From positions 648,231 through 712,230 of the forward strand of contig NW_003151753.1 of NCBI RefSeq assembly GCF_000003605.2: a stretch of DNA of 64,000 nucleotides. Reading direction: 5' to 3'. The DNA comes from Saccoglossus kowalevskii. Lineage: Eukaryota; Hemichordata; Enteropneusta; Harrimaniidae. The notes beneath the pieces are model-generated. The model worked only from the letters and a program-made list of their open reading frames with translations. It made no database searches and was not told the origin of the DNA. A program made the translations under genes and the position numbers. Below are positions 38,701 through 53,478 of the stretch, one piece after another (position 1 is the first letter of the stretch; every line of letters begins with the position of its first letter).

Positions 38701-41700
38701 GGCATCCCAATCTTACAACATCTTGATTAAAAACAACGGCGGTTTACCGCAGAACCTACGTATATGTGAATCCCCCCGCGGCTGTGTGTTAATTAATTTT
38801 TACGTCATACTTCTTCGACTATCAGTCTGAGAATGCAATATGTATGCAAGTTTGTATGTATGTATGTATGTATATGGCAATGCACGTTCACGCCCTCTGG
38901 TGTTATGCAGGTGCATGTGGATACGTGTTAACGGAAAACTTCTGTGAAGGATCTACTCCTGGGTTCTTCAGGGTTACTGTCGAGAACGTAGCCTGTGGCG
39001 TTGAGGGCGTCACCTGCACCAAATCTATAAGGATTACTCTGTACAATACCAACATTCATCTTGTCAAGGGATCTGATCCAGTAATCACAAATAACACTGA
39101 AAGCAGCGTCCAAGCACAGTACAACATTTACAAGAACGGCGTGTTCCTTCAGATAAGTACTCCATATGGTAAGTAGTGAATAGTTTCAGAATTTAACTTG
39201 CGTATAAATTATATGTTTATTTTTCTGATAGGTTTAAAGTGCATCGAGCAGGTTATTGAATTGGCCACCACGAATGGCTGTTCACTCAGTAGTGTCATGA
39301 ATTTGTTTTTGCGTATCTGTTAACCGACTTAATTAACTGATCATTAGCTGAATTGCTGTGTTACGTCTGTCATCGTTTAGGTCTATTTGAAGTTTTGGAC
39401 GGAACTTGGCTCAGTGATTTGGAACTAATTACCAGATAACCACCGCTTTTTAGACTACTCATTCTGACAGTTTACATCCATAATTATTAATGTAGTGAAC
39501 GATTAATCAAAAGATATGACGTATTCAGTACTTAGTTTGATTGGCTTTATGATTGAAGTTTACGCCTTAGAGTCTTTTTACTGCTTTGTAATTGGTTAGA
39601 GTTTTGAAAATGAATAAAGAGAGTTTGAGTTGGTCTTGGCGAATACTCCACGATAGACGCAGTAGAGAGAGGCAGTCTGAGAGTCCGAGAGAGACTTGGG
39701 GCGAGCCTTGACGCAGTCCAGTCTTGGTTCAGCCTTGTGTGTGTCTTGGGGACTTTTCCCCAGGGCGCTGTGTCTTATAGAGTGCTCCAAAAGATCGACT
39801 AAGACGAGAGCTGAAACGTATTTCGTTGTGTGTGCCTTATTTGACTGTAAAGTTAAAGTGACTTTCCCGATCCCGTACCTCAAGGGGACGAGATAGAGAG
39901 ACGAGACGAGTTTCCCCCCTGACACGTGTGGAGAACCCAGAGAGAGAGTTTTTCCCCCTGATAGTAGTTTAAAGGGAGAGGGTCGTCACCTGCGCACGCG
40001 GGAATTGAGTTCCAAGCGACGATAACAACGCACGCTAAAAAGACGCTTGTTTGTAAACAATGTCACACTATGGCCATCTGACGCATGCGCAGGTGACGAC
40101 TCCCCCACTTTAAATACTAGTAGCATACACCCTGGTCAGACCACCAAACACGTGGTAATTTTGGATCATGTATGAATGGAAAGGTAACAAATGTCCCTGG
40201 CGATCGTTGTTGTTTCCTATGAAACATATGAAACGTATAATATTCGTAGGTCACGTGATAAGGTATAAGCAGAAGTGCCAGATGGACGTGATTAGATTTG
40301 TCAACTATCTCAACAGTGGCAGATCCAGCAAAATGTATGGGGGGGGGGGGTTCCAAGCTTCGCTTAAAATAAACGGAGCGTAAATCGCAGAGAAACTATG
40401 TGTAATCAAGTTGATATGAATCGTCATGCGTTGGGGGGGGGGCATGCCCCTTGCCCCCTCTGGATCCGCCACTGTATCTCAACGTGTTTCGTTCCAGACA
40501 TAACAATCAGATGGGACGTCGGTACCAGAGTTTATGTCGACTTGGGCGTATCCCATCAAGGCACAGTCTGTGGTCTCTGTGGTGATTTCAACGGCAATCC
40601 AAATGACGACTTTGTGACTAGAACTGGTCGTAAAGAAGAACTATCCCACCTGTTCGCTGATAGCTGGAAAGTGAAGGATTCCTGTCCAGGGGCCATATCT
40701 GACACGATAAGTCCCTGTGAAAGTCGTCCTGAAAGACATCGGTGGGCCCAGTCTGCGTGTGGTATCCTCCTGCAACCAATATTTCAACCCTGCAATGATT
40801 ATGTAAGTGTCGATTTATTGCATTTTTCATTTGATAACGATGATATGTTAATCATTGCATGAATTTGCGTCTTTCAAAATTTCCTGATTCCAATTTACAC
40901 ATGGAGTTCTCAATATTTCAATCAAAGCATTCACGATTGCATACCTATAGTAAACAACCTTAATTTATAGGGGCATTTGTAAAGAACTGAACAATAGCTA
41001 AAGTGGTTAACTCGCTTGCCTTGCATCATTCTGGGTTCTAAAAGCAATAATTGCGTCTTGATAGACTTCTAAAAACCGTAATCAGAGATCTCCTTAGATA
41101 ATCAACCCATACACCGTATATCGGCCTAAGTGTGTTTATCCACCAATCGAATGAAAGTTTGTTTCACAACATGTGTATATGTTTAACAGGTGGAGCCAAA
41201 TAAATATTACACGGATTGTGTATATGATGCATGTGGATGTGACAGAGGCGGTGATTGCGAGTGTTTATGTACTGCTGTTGCTGCCTATGCGAGAGCGTGT
41301 AACGCTGCTGGTGTGCATATTAGGTGGAGAGCTACCGGTGTGTGTGGTAAGTATTATCTAACGTTCTTGGGTTTCATTTGATTTGTGTGTGTAGAATAGC
41401 TGCATATATGTGTATGCAGAAATATTGACAACAAAGGCTGGGGGCAAAGAATAGGATGGACAAGACTTGTATTCAGGAGTTATCGCCGTGACATTACCAC
41501 AGAATGCCAGTGTTAACTCGATATGATACTATATATACTTGTTGTGGATGTCAATAGAGTGTTGGAGTTATGTAATAATTTACTTATATGACACAATAAT
41601 GAATATGTTGCGTAGTTAAATCTGGAATTCATAATATAATTTTAGTATTTGTTCGTGGAGGATATATCCACCAGCTGCTATAATATAGCTGTATATATCA

Positions 41701-44700
41701 ATAGGGCTGCAATGCGAGAATGGCATGGAGTATCAAGCATGCGGTGTCACGTGTCCAAGCAATTGCTACCAAGATAGAACCAATACATACCAAGGCTGCA
41801 CTGAAGAGTGCGTTGAAGGTTGCCATTGTCCAGATGGATTTGTCTTGTACAAGGGTAATTGTATTGCACGAGATTTATGCCCATGCACGGAGGATGGTGT
41901 TGAATATATGCCCAACCAACTGTTTGTCAAGGATTGTATGAAGTGGTAAGTATGCCGAGGAAATAAATAATATTTAAATGCATTTGTTAGAATGTAGTAA
42001 AAAGACAGTTGTATAGACAGACAGAATAATTCCAGTGATTGGCGCAAATTAATATTCACATAACTATTATTAAATCATTAACGTGTAATTTTATATCATA
42101 ATTATATAGATACATACTAATTACTGTAATCTATTGTGATATATCATGCCCACATTTTTTTATAATTTCAGCGTATGTATTGGCAACAACGAAATAACAT
42201 GTTCTGGTACCAGCTGCTCTACACCTCCAGGTAAAGTTCGTTATAAATGTATCCCCACTCATGTCATTACTTTAGAGCTGGTCAAGTCTCTAGGTTAAGC
42301 ACATACACACATAATGAACGGTAATAAGAACATACATATAGTGTCGTAATTTACTGTAACTATACACTCGTGAGGACATGTAATACAGTTTTTATTTCTA
42401 TACTGTTTCAGTGATTGAATGTGAACCCCACGAATACCAGTGTGAAGATGGTAGTTGCGCAATTCCATGCGATGGCGGAGTTGTCGATTGTGTCGATAAA
42501 GCGGATGAACTTTTAAATATGTGCACGACTCCGGCAACCACAAGTAAGATGCTGCTATTAACAATTTAATAAGACTCATGTTAGGTAATATGGCTTAAGG
42601 TATTTTGTTCTTAGAGTGATTACAGATATTTCTCTTATGCTCTGGCTATGGAACCCTATGCACGTAATGACATATATATATATTTTCTTGCATTTTACAG
42701 CACAGCCAATACCAACGACACCAAGTAAGTGGTATCTCTTTGTATTATTGTACGTAAAATACTAACGACCATTACCATGTTCTGATAATTAAATCTCACA
42801 CATATCTCCCCCATACGTGTATGCTCGTGCGTATTCTCAGATTAGTTATTTCATTATTGCTAGGATGCCCCGTGGGAATGGTTTACCGCCAGTGTGTCGA
42901 TGCCTGTCCGCTGCTGTGTCACGCCAATTTTGAAACTTGCGAGTACACAGGTCTTTGCGAACCTGGGTGTCAGTGTCTGGAAGGTAGAGCTATGGATATA
43001 AATGGTAACTGTATTAGCCCACTCAATTGCAACTGTACCTATGAGGGTGAACTTAAAAAGGTATGAATTATTTTGACTTGAATGCTGTTATTTCTCTATT
43101 CTTTGAAACTCACAATGTTGCACGAGTTTTGTGGTATAAATGATACTACTACTGTATTCTGTACATTACCTCTGTAGCCTGGTTCTTCATGGATGAATGG
43201 GAATTGCGAAGAGTGTAGATGCTATGATAACAGTGTACAGTGTGACCCAATCATTTGCGAACCTCTAAATTGTCCATCAGTAAGTTTACTCTTTGTAAAT
43301 TCAGCATTCAAAATATGTTATAATGCACCAGTCAGTGTAATAGATTAGTTGGTTTGCTACTATTTGTTCTTGTAACCAACAGGGCTTTGTTGAGGCTCAA
43401 GTCGGTAGCAAATGCTGCATGGAATGTGTACACGTATCAACCACTACACCCGAAGTTACTCCCACGTCACACGTGTGTCAGTACGGGGGAATGGAATGGC
43501 AGGCGTGCGCTGTTTGCCAGCTGACATGCCAACATCTCCGGGAAGGTATCACTACGTGTGAGAACATTCCTGTACGAACTGATGGCGAGGGAGATATGTG
43601 CTGTAGGTGTGCCGAGGACCAAGTTCTCGACGCGGAAAGCGGCAATTGTGTACTAAGAAGCGAATGTGAATGTGAATACCAAGGAATGACAGTCATGGTA
43701 ATGGAATATTAAACTATGAACAACTGCGTAAACGCTAACCATCAATTATTTCAAATATTTGTCGCAAGACTCCAATAAAGCCGTATCCATGCCCCGGAGT
43801 TCAATTTAAGTAATAGCACACTAATTGTTGACCCCATACCGTACACGTGTTTTACTGCGTTACATATTAAAATTATTGCATTTGCTATTCACCAATCAGT
43901 GTTGCTGTACTAGGATGTATTGTATCTCATTAATATTATTTATTACATGCTCTGCAGCCCGGTTCCCCTATCGTTGTCGATGAGTGTTACCAATGCTACT
44001 GCTTCGATGGACAAGTGACGCTTAACAATATATGTGAAATTGATTGTGCATTCGTGAGTACTTTTTAATATTTATCTGAAGCATTTAGAAAACGCTTTAC
44101 GCATTTATTCATTCAAATGATGTGCATTACGTAATTATTTATTCAGTACTAGACATGACATCATTTGTTTGCGTTTCTTCATTATTCATAATTTCTGTTG
44201 ATTAACAACGCAGCTCAAGCAAATTTGTTTATATAATGTAGGGTATGGAACTGGTACAACCAGATGATGGATGCTGCTATTGTGAATCACGTGAGTACAG
44301 ATAGTGGTAATAGTAATATATACCTTTGACTATAAATGGTGCCCTGTATTGACGAAGCGCTTCTATGACGTGATACAAAGTGTCAATTTTGTTTTGCAGG
44401 CGTACATCAAATTTAAGTTTTAGTTTCACTATTTTTTTTATGGCGAACGACTACACAGCCAAACATGCTTGTCGAGTTGAATGACAATGCCTTCACCCAT
44501 TTACGTCATTTGGACGTCACAGAATCGCCCCATCCATCACTAGAGGGCTCTATCTATAGCAAGGAATAGTGTATTATTAAGTATTAAGTGTAGTTTAAAA
44601 CCTGTACAAGTATGATAAAGAACTGGTGTAAACAATGTTAAATCATCACAAGGGCATAGCCCTTTAAATTTGACCATTAGTTAACGATTAGCGAGTTGTG

Positions 44701-47700
44701 CAGCAAAGCATTGGAACATAATATAACGTCACCATATAAGACACTAAACCAATAATTATGAAGCTGCAGAGAGTTGTGTCCAAGTTAGAAGGCTGAATAT
44801 GCCTTAATATGTGTGTTATTTTCCTCAGAAGATGCATTGGTCATACACGCTACATGCAAAATATCCAGTTGATCGGTTGAAGCATTCTTGAAAAACAAAT
44901 GCCCCGAATTGTGCCTATTTTTTTCAAAACCCAAAGATGGTAGCCAAGCTATGTGACTGAACATTTTCTTCTCTTAATATCTTTTCACCATACATGTTAC
45001 ATGCATGTCTAGTTGATCGTGCGCATGAGAAACAAATTGTGGCAAATCTAAGATGACGGCCAAAATATATATACAAAATATCAAATTGATAGATTGACGC
45101 ATTCACGAGAAACAGATATCCAAACGTTTTGTCACATTTGGATGGAGATGGAGACGAAATCACGCCGCTAACGTAAATTATTGTTTTTACTCAGTTGAGA
45201 GATGCAAAATAGGGTAAAAGAGACATAAATTAAAACTACTTCCTCTTTAGAACAAATCCATTATGCCGGCATAGTCACGTGACAAAATTCGCAAACTTTA
45301 ATGTGTTTTACACATAGAGGCAAAAACAACTTTTACATCAATATATCAATATAATCAACAATCGATCTGAAAGTGGAGTAAACCAAATCACATTATCATT
45401 ATTTTCATAAATTCTATCCTACAGTAACTACCACAGCCCTACCAACTACCGAATTTATGTGCAGTTGTCCACCAGACAGCATCCCATGCGATGACTGTAG
45501 TGCTTGTTACATCGATGACCTATGGTGCGACGACAGAAATGATTGTGATGATGGCAGTGACGAAAGAAATTGTCCATGTGAATATGACGGTAACACTTAT
45601 GAAGTAAGCTATCTCTAAAATATTTATGTCGATCCAACACAACATCGATAACTTTTATGATGGACATACATTTTAGCGTTCCTTAGTTTGTTTTCAATAT
45701 CACGTGCCGGTAGTGAATGTGCCCTTTATTGGGGCAAAGTTAATGAAGTTGATTTTTGCACATCAGAACTAAACTAACCTAATGAGCAAATTCAGATAAA
45801 TGTACCTCAAAGATAGACAACACACACACACATTACAATTATCTCACAACTAATTGGTATTCCGAAAAAAGTCAGTACATAACTGACATGCCTTCTACCT
45901 AAGAATACATTTTTGTAACCTGAACGTATTTATCAAATAAAAAATCAAACTATCCCTGATTACACGAAATAACAAGATTCAAAGGTAAACGAAACATTGA
46001 CACATGTGTAGCACCATTTTCTAGGCAGCTATTTTAAAAAGCCACAATCAAAAGTGAATAAAGTAGTTAAATACTCAATTTATTATATTATGAGGTTAAT
46101 TGTTTTCTTTTAGGACACAAATTAGAAAGATTAGGCTATACGTTAAATATTAGTCCTTACTTTTTGCTAACGCATGGTGGACACAGCACTATGGTCTTAG
46201 CTGAGGATATAACTTCTATTACATTACATTGTCAATAAAATATGTGAATATAGAGCTTTTGCAGTGCTTCACTGTTTTTCTACATTTTATACACCATGTA
46301 TTCCCTTACTATTGTTTGACCATGTTTGCTTCTTATTCCCAGAATGGAGAGAATTTTGTAGCCGAACTGCCGTGTATCCACTGTACTTGTACTGATGGCA
46401 GGACAATGTGTGAAAAACAATGCAACCTCGTATGTGAGCCCGTGAGTATGTCCATATATATTATTAGGCTAACTACTAATCATCGTAACCCGATTCTATA
46501 TTCTATATTTAGTGTGTCGTTGTAGAACTTATACTACACATTTACATATGAAGTATCTCATTGAAACCCAGTATAATACTATACAAATACGGCCATGAAT
46601 CGGTATCCAATATATATATAGTCTTTATCAATATATTAAATATATTAAGATCGCCTCCATAGCAAAAACCCATTACCATATGGTAGAATATACAATTGTC
46701 TTGAATCTATATTACAGGGTTATTACAAGAAATTGCATGACAATGACGACACGCAGTGCTGTGAATGCGTTCCACAAAGTGAGTATAAATTCTGTTTGAG
46801 TTTGATTATAAACTAAAGAATTAAACTCAAAGAATTAAATTAATACAAATGTTGCATTTATAATTTGACACATTTTGTTTTTGATTTTCTCCCACAGCCA
46901 CTACATTCTCAACTTCTACCCTACCACGTGAGTAAATATATATTATTGTAATTTCCAATTTGAAAGTGGAAATAACATAACAAACCATAGTTCAATATAT
47001 AAATATCACATAGGCATCAATATTTCTACGACTTTATCACATGGTTTAAACATGTTCGCAATTTATATTCCTACTAATAATACGTCTGTATTTTGTCTCT
47101 GAAAGTATGTCCATCATTCTGTGAGTGCTACCCTGGATGTAACGGAGATCTCACGCAGTGTCCATTCAACGATGACTGTCCATCTAATTGCATATGCCCA
47201 GTCGATGCAGCCAAATATAATGGTCGATGCGCCCATGTTCCCACGGAGGAACAATGCATGGGTACCACCACATCGCCCACAATAATGTCATCCATAACTT
47301 CTATATATGGTAGGTATAGTAGAATATGTTCTAAGTAAAGCTCTTTTCTCGGACATTTGTTTATTTGAATGAAAACCAATGACTGTGATCATTCTTATGT
47401 GCAAGGTGTTTGACACTTTGCCTCCTATCGTCTTACATCTCATTTTGTCTGCAGACGTTTGCAACTGGAGACTTGGCATGGAGCCTGGAAGGTCTATATT
47501 ACGCGTACAGATTCCAGATAGTGATATCCAAGCATCATCATCTGCACCAGGCCACCCTGCATATGCGGCCCGACTGAATGGAGACAATTACTGGATGCCC
47601 GAAGATTCATCATCGTCTTTAAATTACCTTCAAATAGAGCTATTAACTCGGAGCACAATTACAAGTATTGCCATGCAAGGTGATGGTGTCAGCAGCTACG

Positions 47701-50700
47701 TACCAAAATTTGTTGTTGATTTCAGTTTTGATGGAATGACCTACGAACCAGTAACCAATGTATTTGGTGTTGCAATGGTAAGTTTTTTTGGGCGCTTGAT
47801 TTCTGTTCGTAATAAGATTATCTGACCAGATCGTGAAATATTTGATTAACCATAGCCGAGTGAAGAATGACAAATATTACATATACCACAATATTAGGTT
47901 TAAGATCAATTTTATATGACGTATTTTATAACGCGATTGAGACGGACAAATCAGAACAGATCAGACAACGGAGTGCGTAACTGCATGTTTCCACAGTTTT
48001 GCATACACCCACATGAACTAATCAGGCTTCTGTTTGTGCGTGTTATACAGGAGTTTGAGGGAAGTGAAAACCCTTATGAACCAAATGAATTCAGACTGGA
48101 AAAAACAGATTGGTTTGAAGCTAAGTTCATCCGTATAAAACCTAGACTATTCGTTGGTGCCGTTGCTATTAGAATGGAAGTGATCGGATGTCCAAGTTGT
48201 AAGTTATATTTTCATAGTAATAATACAATTGCAATCCTATTGACGAGTGTAGCTGCAATGTCATATCATATGTTTTTTATCATACAGGGTGTCCAATGGA
48301 ATGTGCTTGTTTTAGGGATGACGAGTTAACTGAGGTAGAGATAATGTCCGGTGTTATGATAAGTTGTTCTGAAGCGCAGAACTGTCCACAAGACTGCGTA
48401 TGCCAGCCACCTAACTACGTCATGTCCGATGATGGAAAGTGTGTCTTCAATGCACCACCGGAAACAACGACACTGCCACCAACTACAACTGTTCGCCGTA
48501 AGTATTTCCATAGATATGTATACCATGATGTCATATCCGGTGTGTCGGAAAATAATAAATTTCTCTCTGATATCTAATATACTATTGGTTCAAAACATTG
48601 CACTCGAAGTTGTACATAAATATTATTCAATATATATTAAAAAAATCATCGAGCTTTTCCTGAATTTATCAAACTTCACAGTACACTATATCTAAGTGTC
48701 TAGTTTTCGCAAAGTTAAATTAGATGTTTTAACCCCAATACACAGATTGTCGATCTGAGTGTGACTGTCAATACGACTGCGATGCCGTCGGTGAATGTGG
48801 AGTGTCGTTGGAAGGTTGTGATTCAAGCTGCGTTTGTGACCCACGAGCTGACAGATTCCCAGCCTCTCGCTGTGGATACCACCCTGACGAAGCAGAATGT
48901 ATCTCAGGTATATTGTCACATCTTTTTGGTTTTGTAAAATAACTAATCATTGACAGACCCCAAAACGGAACAGCGATAGATTCCAATGAAGCATTATTTG
49001 CGCTGTTTATCTGGTGGGCATAATTTATCAGACCATAAGGTTACTTTTCCCGCATACCTGCCTGATTATAGCATACTATTACAACTGATTTTGTTGTGCC
49101 AGGCGACATTTCAAGACATTGAGTGTTACTGTTGTCTCTCCTGACTTTTGTTTTCTGTATGTGCAAATTGCAAGTGCTGATACATAGTGCATTTTTGCCA
49201 CAGAAGTCATATTCATGTTTAGGACTACATGACAGGGCTGTGTGGCTCTCTGTCAAATGGCAATTTGTAATGCGCTACCAGGCCCAGTCAACCACAAGCA
49301 CCTGCGGACCTTAACCAAGGTTCCCACAAAGTCGCATTCGTTAGTGAATGAATCTCGGCCAGTGGAATTGGCCTGCCCATTGTGTCTGTGGCATACTCAC
49401 CCAGGTTAGGGGTCGACCCTTTGATGTTCAGCCTAAGGTAGGATTTGAACTTGAGTCAACCGATCACGAGTCTGATGCAACAACCAATATGCTACCAGTG
49501 ACTAAACACTTGTTGCATAACTGTGTAATGCCCAAGGGTACTGAATAGTTAATCATAGGTTAGAAAAAATAGTCGGCTCAATTTACTTGAAATTTTGAGT
49601 TATACGCAGGAAGTCTTATTTTATTATATATATATATTAGTTATTATATTTTGCCATGTATTATTGTGACTTCATAAACATATAGTATAATATGAGGTAG
49701 TTGGTGACGAGGATGAAGAAATATTCTGGTATACTAGACCATCTGCAGACACCCCATTTATCTTCTTACTAACACGTCCTCTCTTTACTACACAGAGTGT
49801 CCTGATTATTGTCTCTGTCATAAAGAATGTGGGGCTACAGCGGGTGAAATCTTGCCAGGTACATGCGCCGATCCTTTAGAAGGTTGCGCCGACGGCTGTC
49901 AATGTCCCCTTGGCTTATTACCATATGGAAATGGAATGTGTTATAACCAGACAGTAATATGTGCTGACAACATAGGTATGTGTCGAAGGAATTTAGCTAT
50001 ACTTGATTGTTGAAATCCTTTTCCTCATTTGCATACTTGTACACAATAATGAACCCACCTATACTACAAGCTTTCCATGTGTTCGATGTCAGGTGTACTA
50101 AAATGCAGCTCAAGTGTCATAAAGGGGAGGATGAAACAGTGGACATATTTTTTTATGTTACCATTTACCATATTTGGTGATGTATTGTTTAATGTATAAC
50201 ACACATTCTACTCTATTGTGTAGTGAGGTGTACGATAACCGGTCAACCCCCTTCGCCACTTCCGACATCCTACGACTACAGCTCTGTTGATGATAATTTA
50301 CCTCAGGATAGTAGTGTTGGACAGTTAGATGGAGTCGCGTGGAGACCATTCGTAAATAACGTAGGCGAGTTCATTGATCTCGTGGATTTGCCAGACTTTG
50401 CATTCGTTACTCAGTTGGTTGTACAAGGTGATGATAATGGGAATTATGTCACTAAATTTTCCGTGGATAAATATGCTCAATCGGAGTGGACACCAGTTAT
50501 TGATCTGTCTGTTTCATCTTCACCTGTTGTAAGTATACGCACTACACCTATATAAACTCGGCAATACTATATATACTATATAGGTTCACGACTACATAGA
50601 CCATTTCATTTTGACATTACAACCATCTTTGTCACAACATTGCCGGCTATGATAGAGCTTTGCCATTAGTTTGAAATTGAAATGAAAATATTTTCGAATA

Positions 50701-53415
50701 AACTACCCTCAACATTATTAGTTGTGTACAGCACAGTTACCATGACGATTTAATTATTATCCTCACAATCTGCAGGAATTTGATGGGCCTAGTGATGGAA
50801 ACGCACAAGTCACTATTGATCTTCCTGGAATGGGACCAGGGCATATTGGTTTCGAAGCCTCAAAACTTAGAATAAGACCATTGGAATGGGTTGGAGCCAT
50901 CGGTATGAGAGTGGCTGCGTTAGGGTGCGGTAAGTGTCATTTGATTCCAGACAAAATCCCGATTGCATATCTTCTTTTCCTATAGAAAATAAACATCATA
51001 TTTTATATTTCTGTGTATATGATTTTCTTACAGCTCTTCCCCCTCTACCATCAACTACACTGAAATCAACCACACCTTGGGGTATGTTTACAATTCACTT
51101 CTACACTGTTGCAGACATGTACTAAACACCGTAGAAGCGTTTGTCTGTTTGACGTTGTTCAGATTACAAAATAGTTAGCCTCACAATAAAGAAGTGGAGG
51201 GATTTGATATGCATAAATGAAAAATGTAAAAATAAAGAATTGGGTATATTTATATGTTTATTATAAATTTGATTTACTTTTCTTATCTTCCAAACAGTAT
51301 CGACATCAACCCCAGAATGCACGGTAGGTTGATTTGTTATTTATTGTATATCTGGTAAGAACTAACATAATAGTAATGACTATAGCATCATAAGTGATAT
51401 ATGCTCAGAATTGGTGTGTGATTCTGATAGTGCCACTCTGCCTTGATGTGCATTAATTATTGTTTCTTGTGAATATACTGATAAATTACTGCGCATGATT
51501 GTAAATTACAGGAGGATGGCCAATGGACACATGGACCTTGTATGACTTGCAGTTGTGTAAATGGAAAGATAGATTGCTTCCCAGATTGTCACATCACCTG
51601 TCAGGAGGTAGAAATACTTTTCTATCGTGAAATCAATCTAACAAATGAGAGATTTAGTTATGCAAGCAACTAGAGGCGTACTAATCAACATTAACATGTT
51701 ATTCGAATACAATCTGATTTTAGATTTTCGTAGTAGTGTAGCAAACACATTGTGTTGTTTGATGCTGTTTGTTGATAACCAAATTAGATTACACATCAAA
51801 TGTGTTGGCTTTACAGCACACATCATAGTAAAATCACACTAAAATCACATCTATTATAATAATGTTTTTTGTACGTATCTAAACAATAAGTGCATATGCT
51901 TAATAGAAAATGTCATTGTTCCAACAAATGAATACGAATAGGTGTGTACTACATGTAAATTTTGTTTTAGTTCACGATGAAGAATATGCCATAGTAATCA
52001 TAAATATACAGTATCAATATTGCAAATTATACATTCGTATTACATTTTGAATGTGTTTTTTTTTATTCAGAAATGCATTTCTTCACGAATGACAATTACG
52101 TTGTTTATGGATGTTTTTTCGTAAATTGTATTGGGAATACTGAGATAATGCATTCATTCCGTGTTTAGGCTTTTAAAAAACTGCTGATCAACATTGTTTA
52201 AACATTGAAATACAAGAAAATCAACCTAATATGTGGTTTCATTAACAGGGCGAAGCATTGGTAGAACATGACGGTGCTTGTTGTGAATGTTTACCAATAA
52301 GTAAGTAACGCTGACATAATATCTTGTGATTGTCGTGTACAATATATTGAACTAATCAATGATAGTATGGGCATGACATCATCAGAAGCGAATCTAACAA
52401 ATTTGCCTTTTCGTTTCAGGTAGTACAACCTACACAACTCCAGTTACTACAACAAGTAAGATATTTTGGTTCATTTTTAAGGCTTTCTTAATGTTCGTAT
52501 TTAAATATATATATGTATTGGTCTGTTGTTGAGTATATTGTTACGGCATCGTAGTCTCATAACAAAAGAGCCGGTACTAAAAACCTATTTACCACTTTCC
52601 GTCTGCTGCGAGATCCCGCGTCACACAAAGGTCTCTGCGTCGTGGTGACGACAAAACATTGCGCGGAATTCGACAAATGTAATTTTTGGGGGTAATTTCC
52701 ACGCTTAATAATGTGCTATACACAATTAATGGGGGTAAATTGTGATGAAGCAAGGCTATCTCAACTGCATATTCGCTTCTGAAAGACCGGCATCTTGACA
52801 GTGAACTATATAACATATAAAATGAAGTTTCAAAACAAATCCTTCGATATTTTCGGCACTTGTTTGTCCTCGGCTTTCATGTATTACGCTGGATCTCGTA
52901 GTGGAGCCCACATTTTTGGGACAATTCAGTTTGTATCGAGTTAATTATATCTGCTCTTTTCAGTGTGTATTCCACCATTTGAAGTCGGTGAAGCAAGATG
53001 CTGCAATTTCATGGCGGAATGTGCAATGGATGCTCATTTCTCTGGACATACTGCATGTGCGTGTCCAGGACTTAGTGTTTTCAATGGAACCCATTGTATT
53101 TCACCAACAGAATGCTTGTGCCTGCATATGGGAAGCTACTATTTGGTAGGTATCTTTGTGTATGTAAAATGAACTTGGATAATGATAATGTCATTGGCTG
53201 TCAGGCTGTAATAACCTGAATGGTCGTACTTATTCTGTGTCAACTTGTAGCAGTTTTTTCTTATGTTTTAATTACTTTTACTGCAGCCTACAGCGACATG
53301 GACATCACCAGCAGATCCATGTGAGGATTGTGTATGTTTCAATAACGAACCCATATGTGAGAAACGACCATGTAGTCACGTTCCTGATTGCCCGGAGGTA
53401 GGTGAAACTGGTATA

Positions 53416-53478
<63 letters not shown>

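Noticed and set aside
40990-41045. tRNA-like head (AGCTAAAGTGGTTAACTCGC)
   Set aside because: The A-box match is fair, but the B box does not match well and no body or tail is evident. It may be a decayed SINE head but is not supported.
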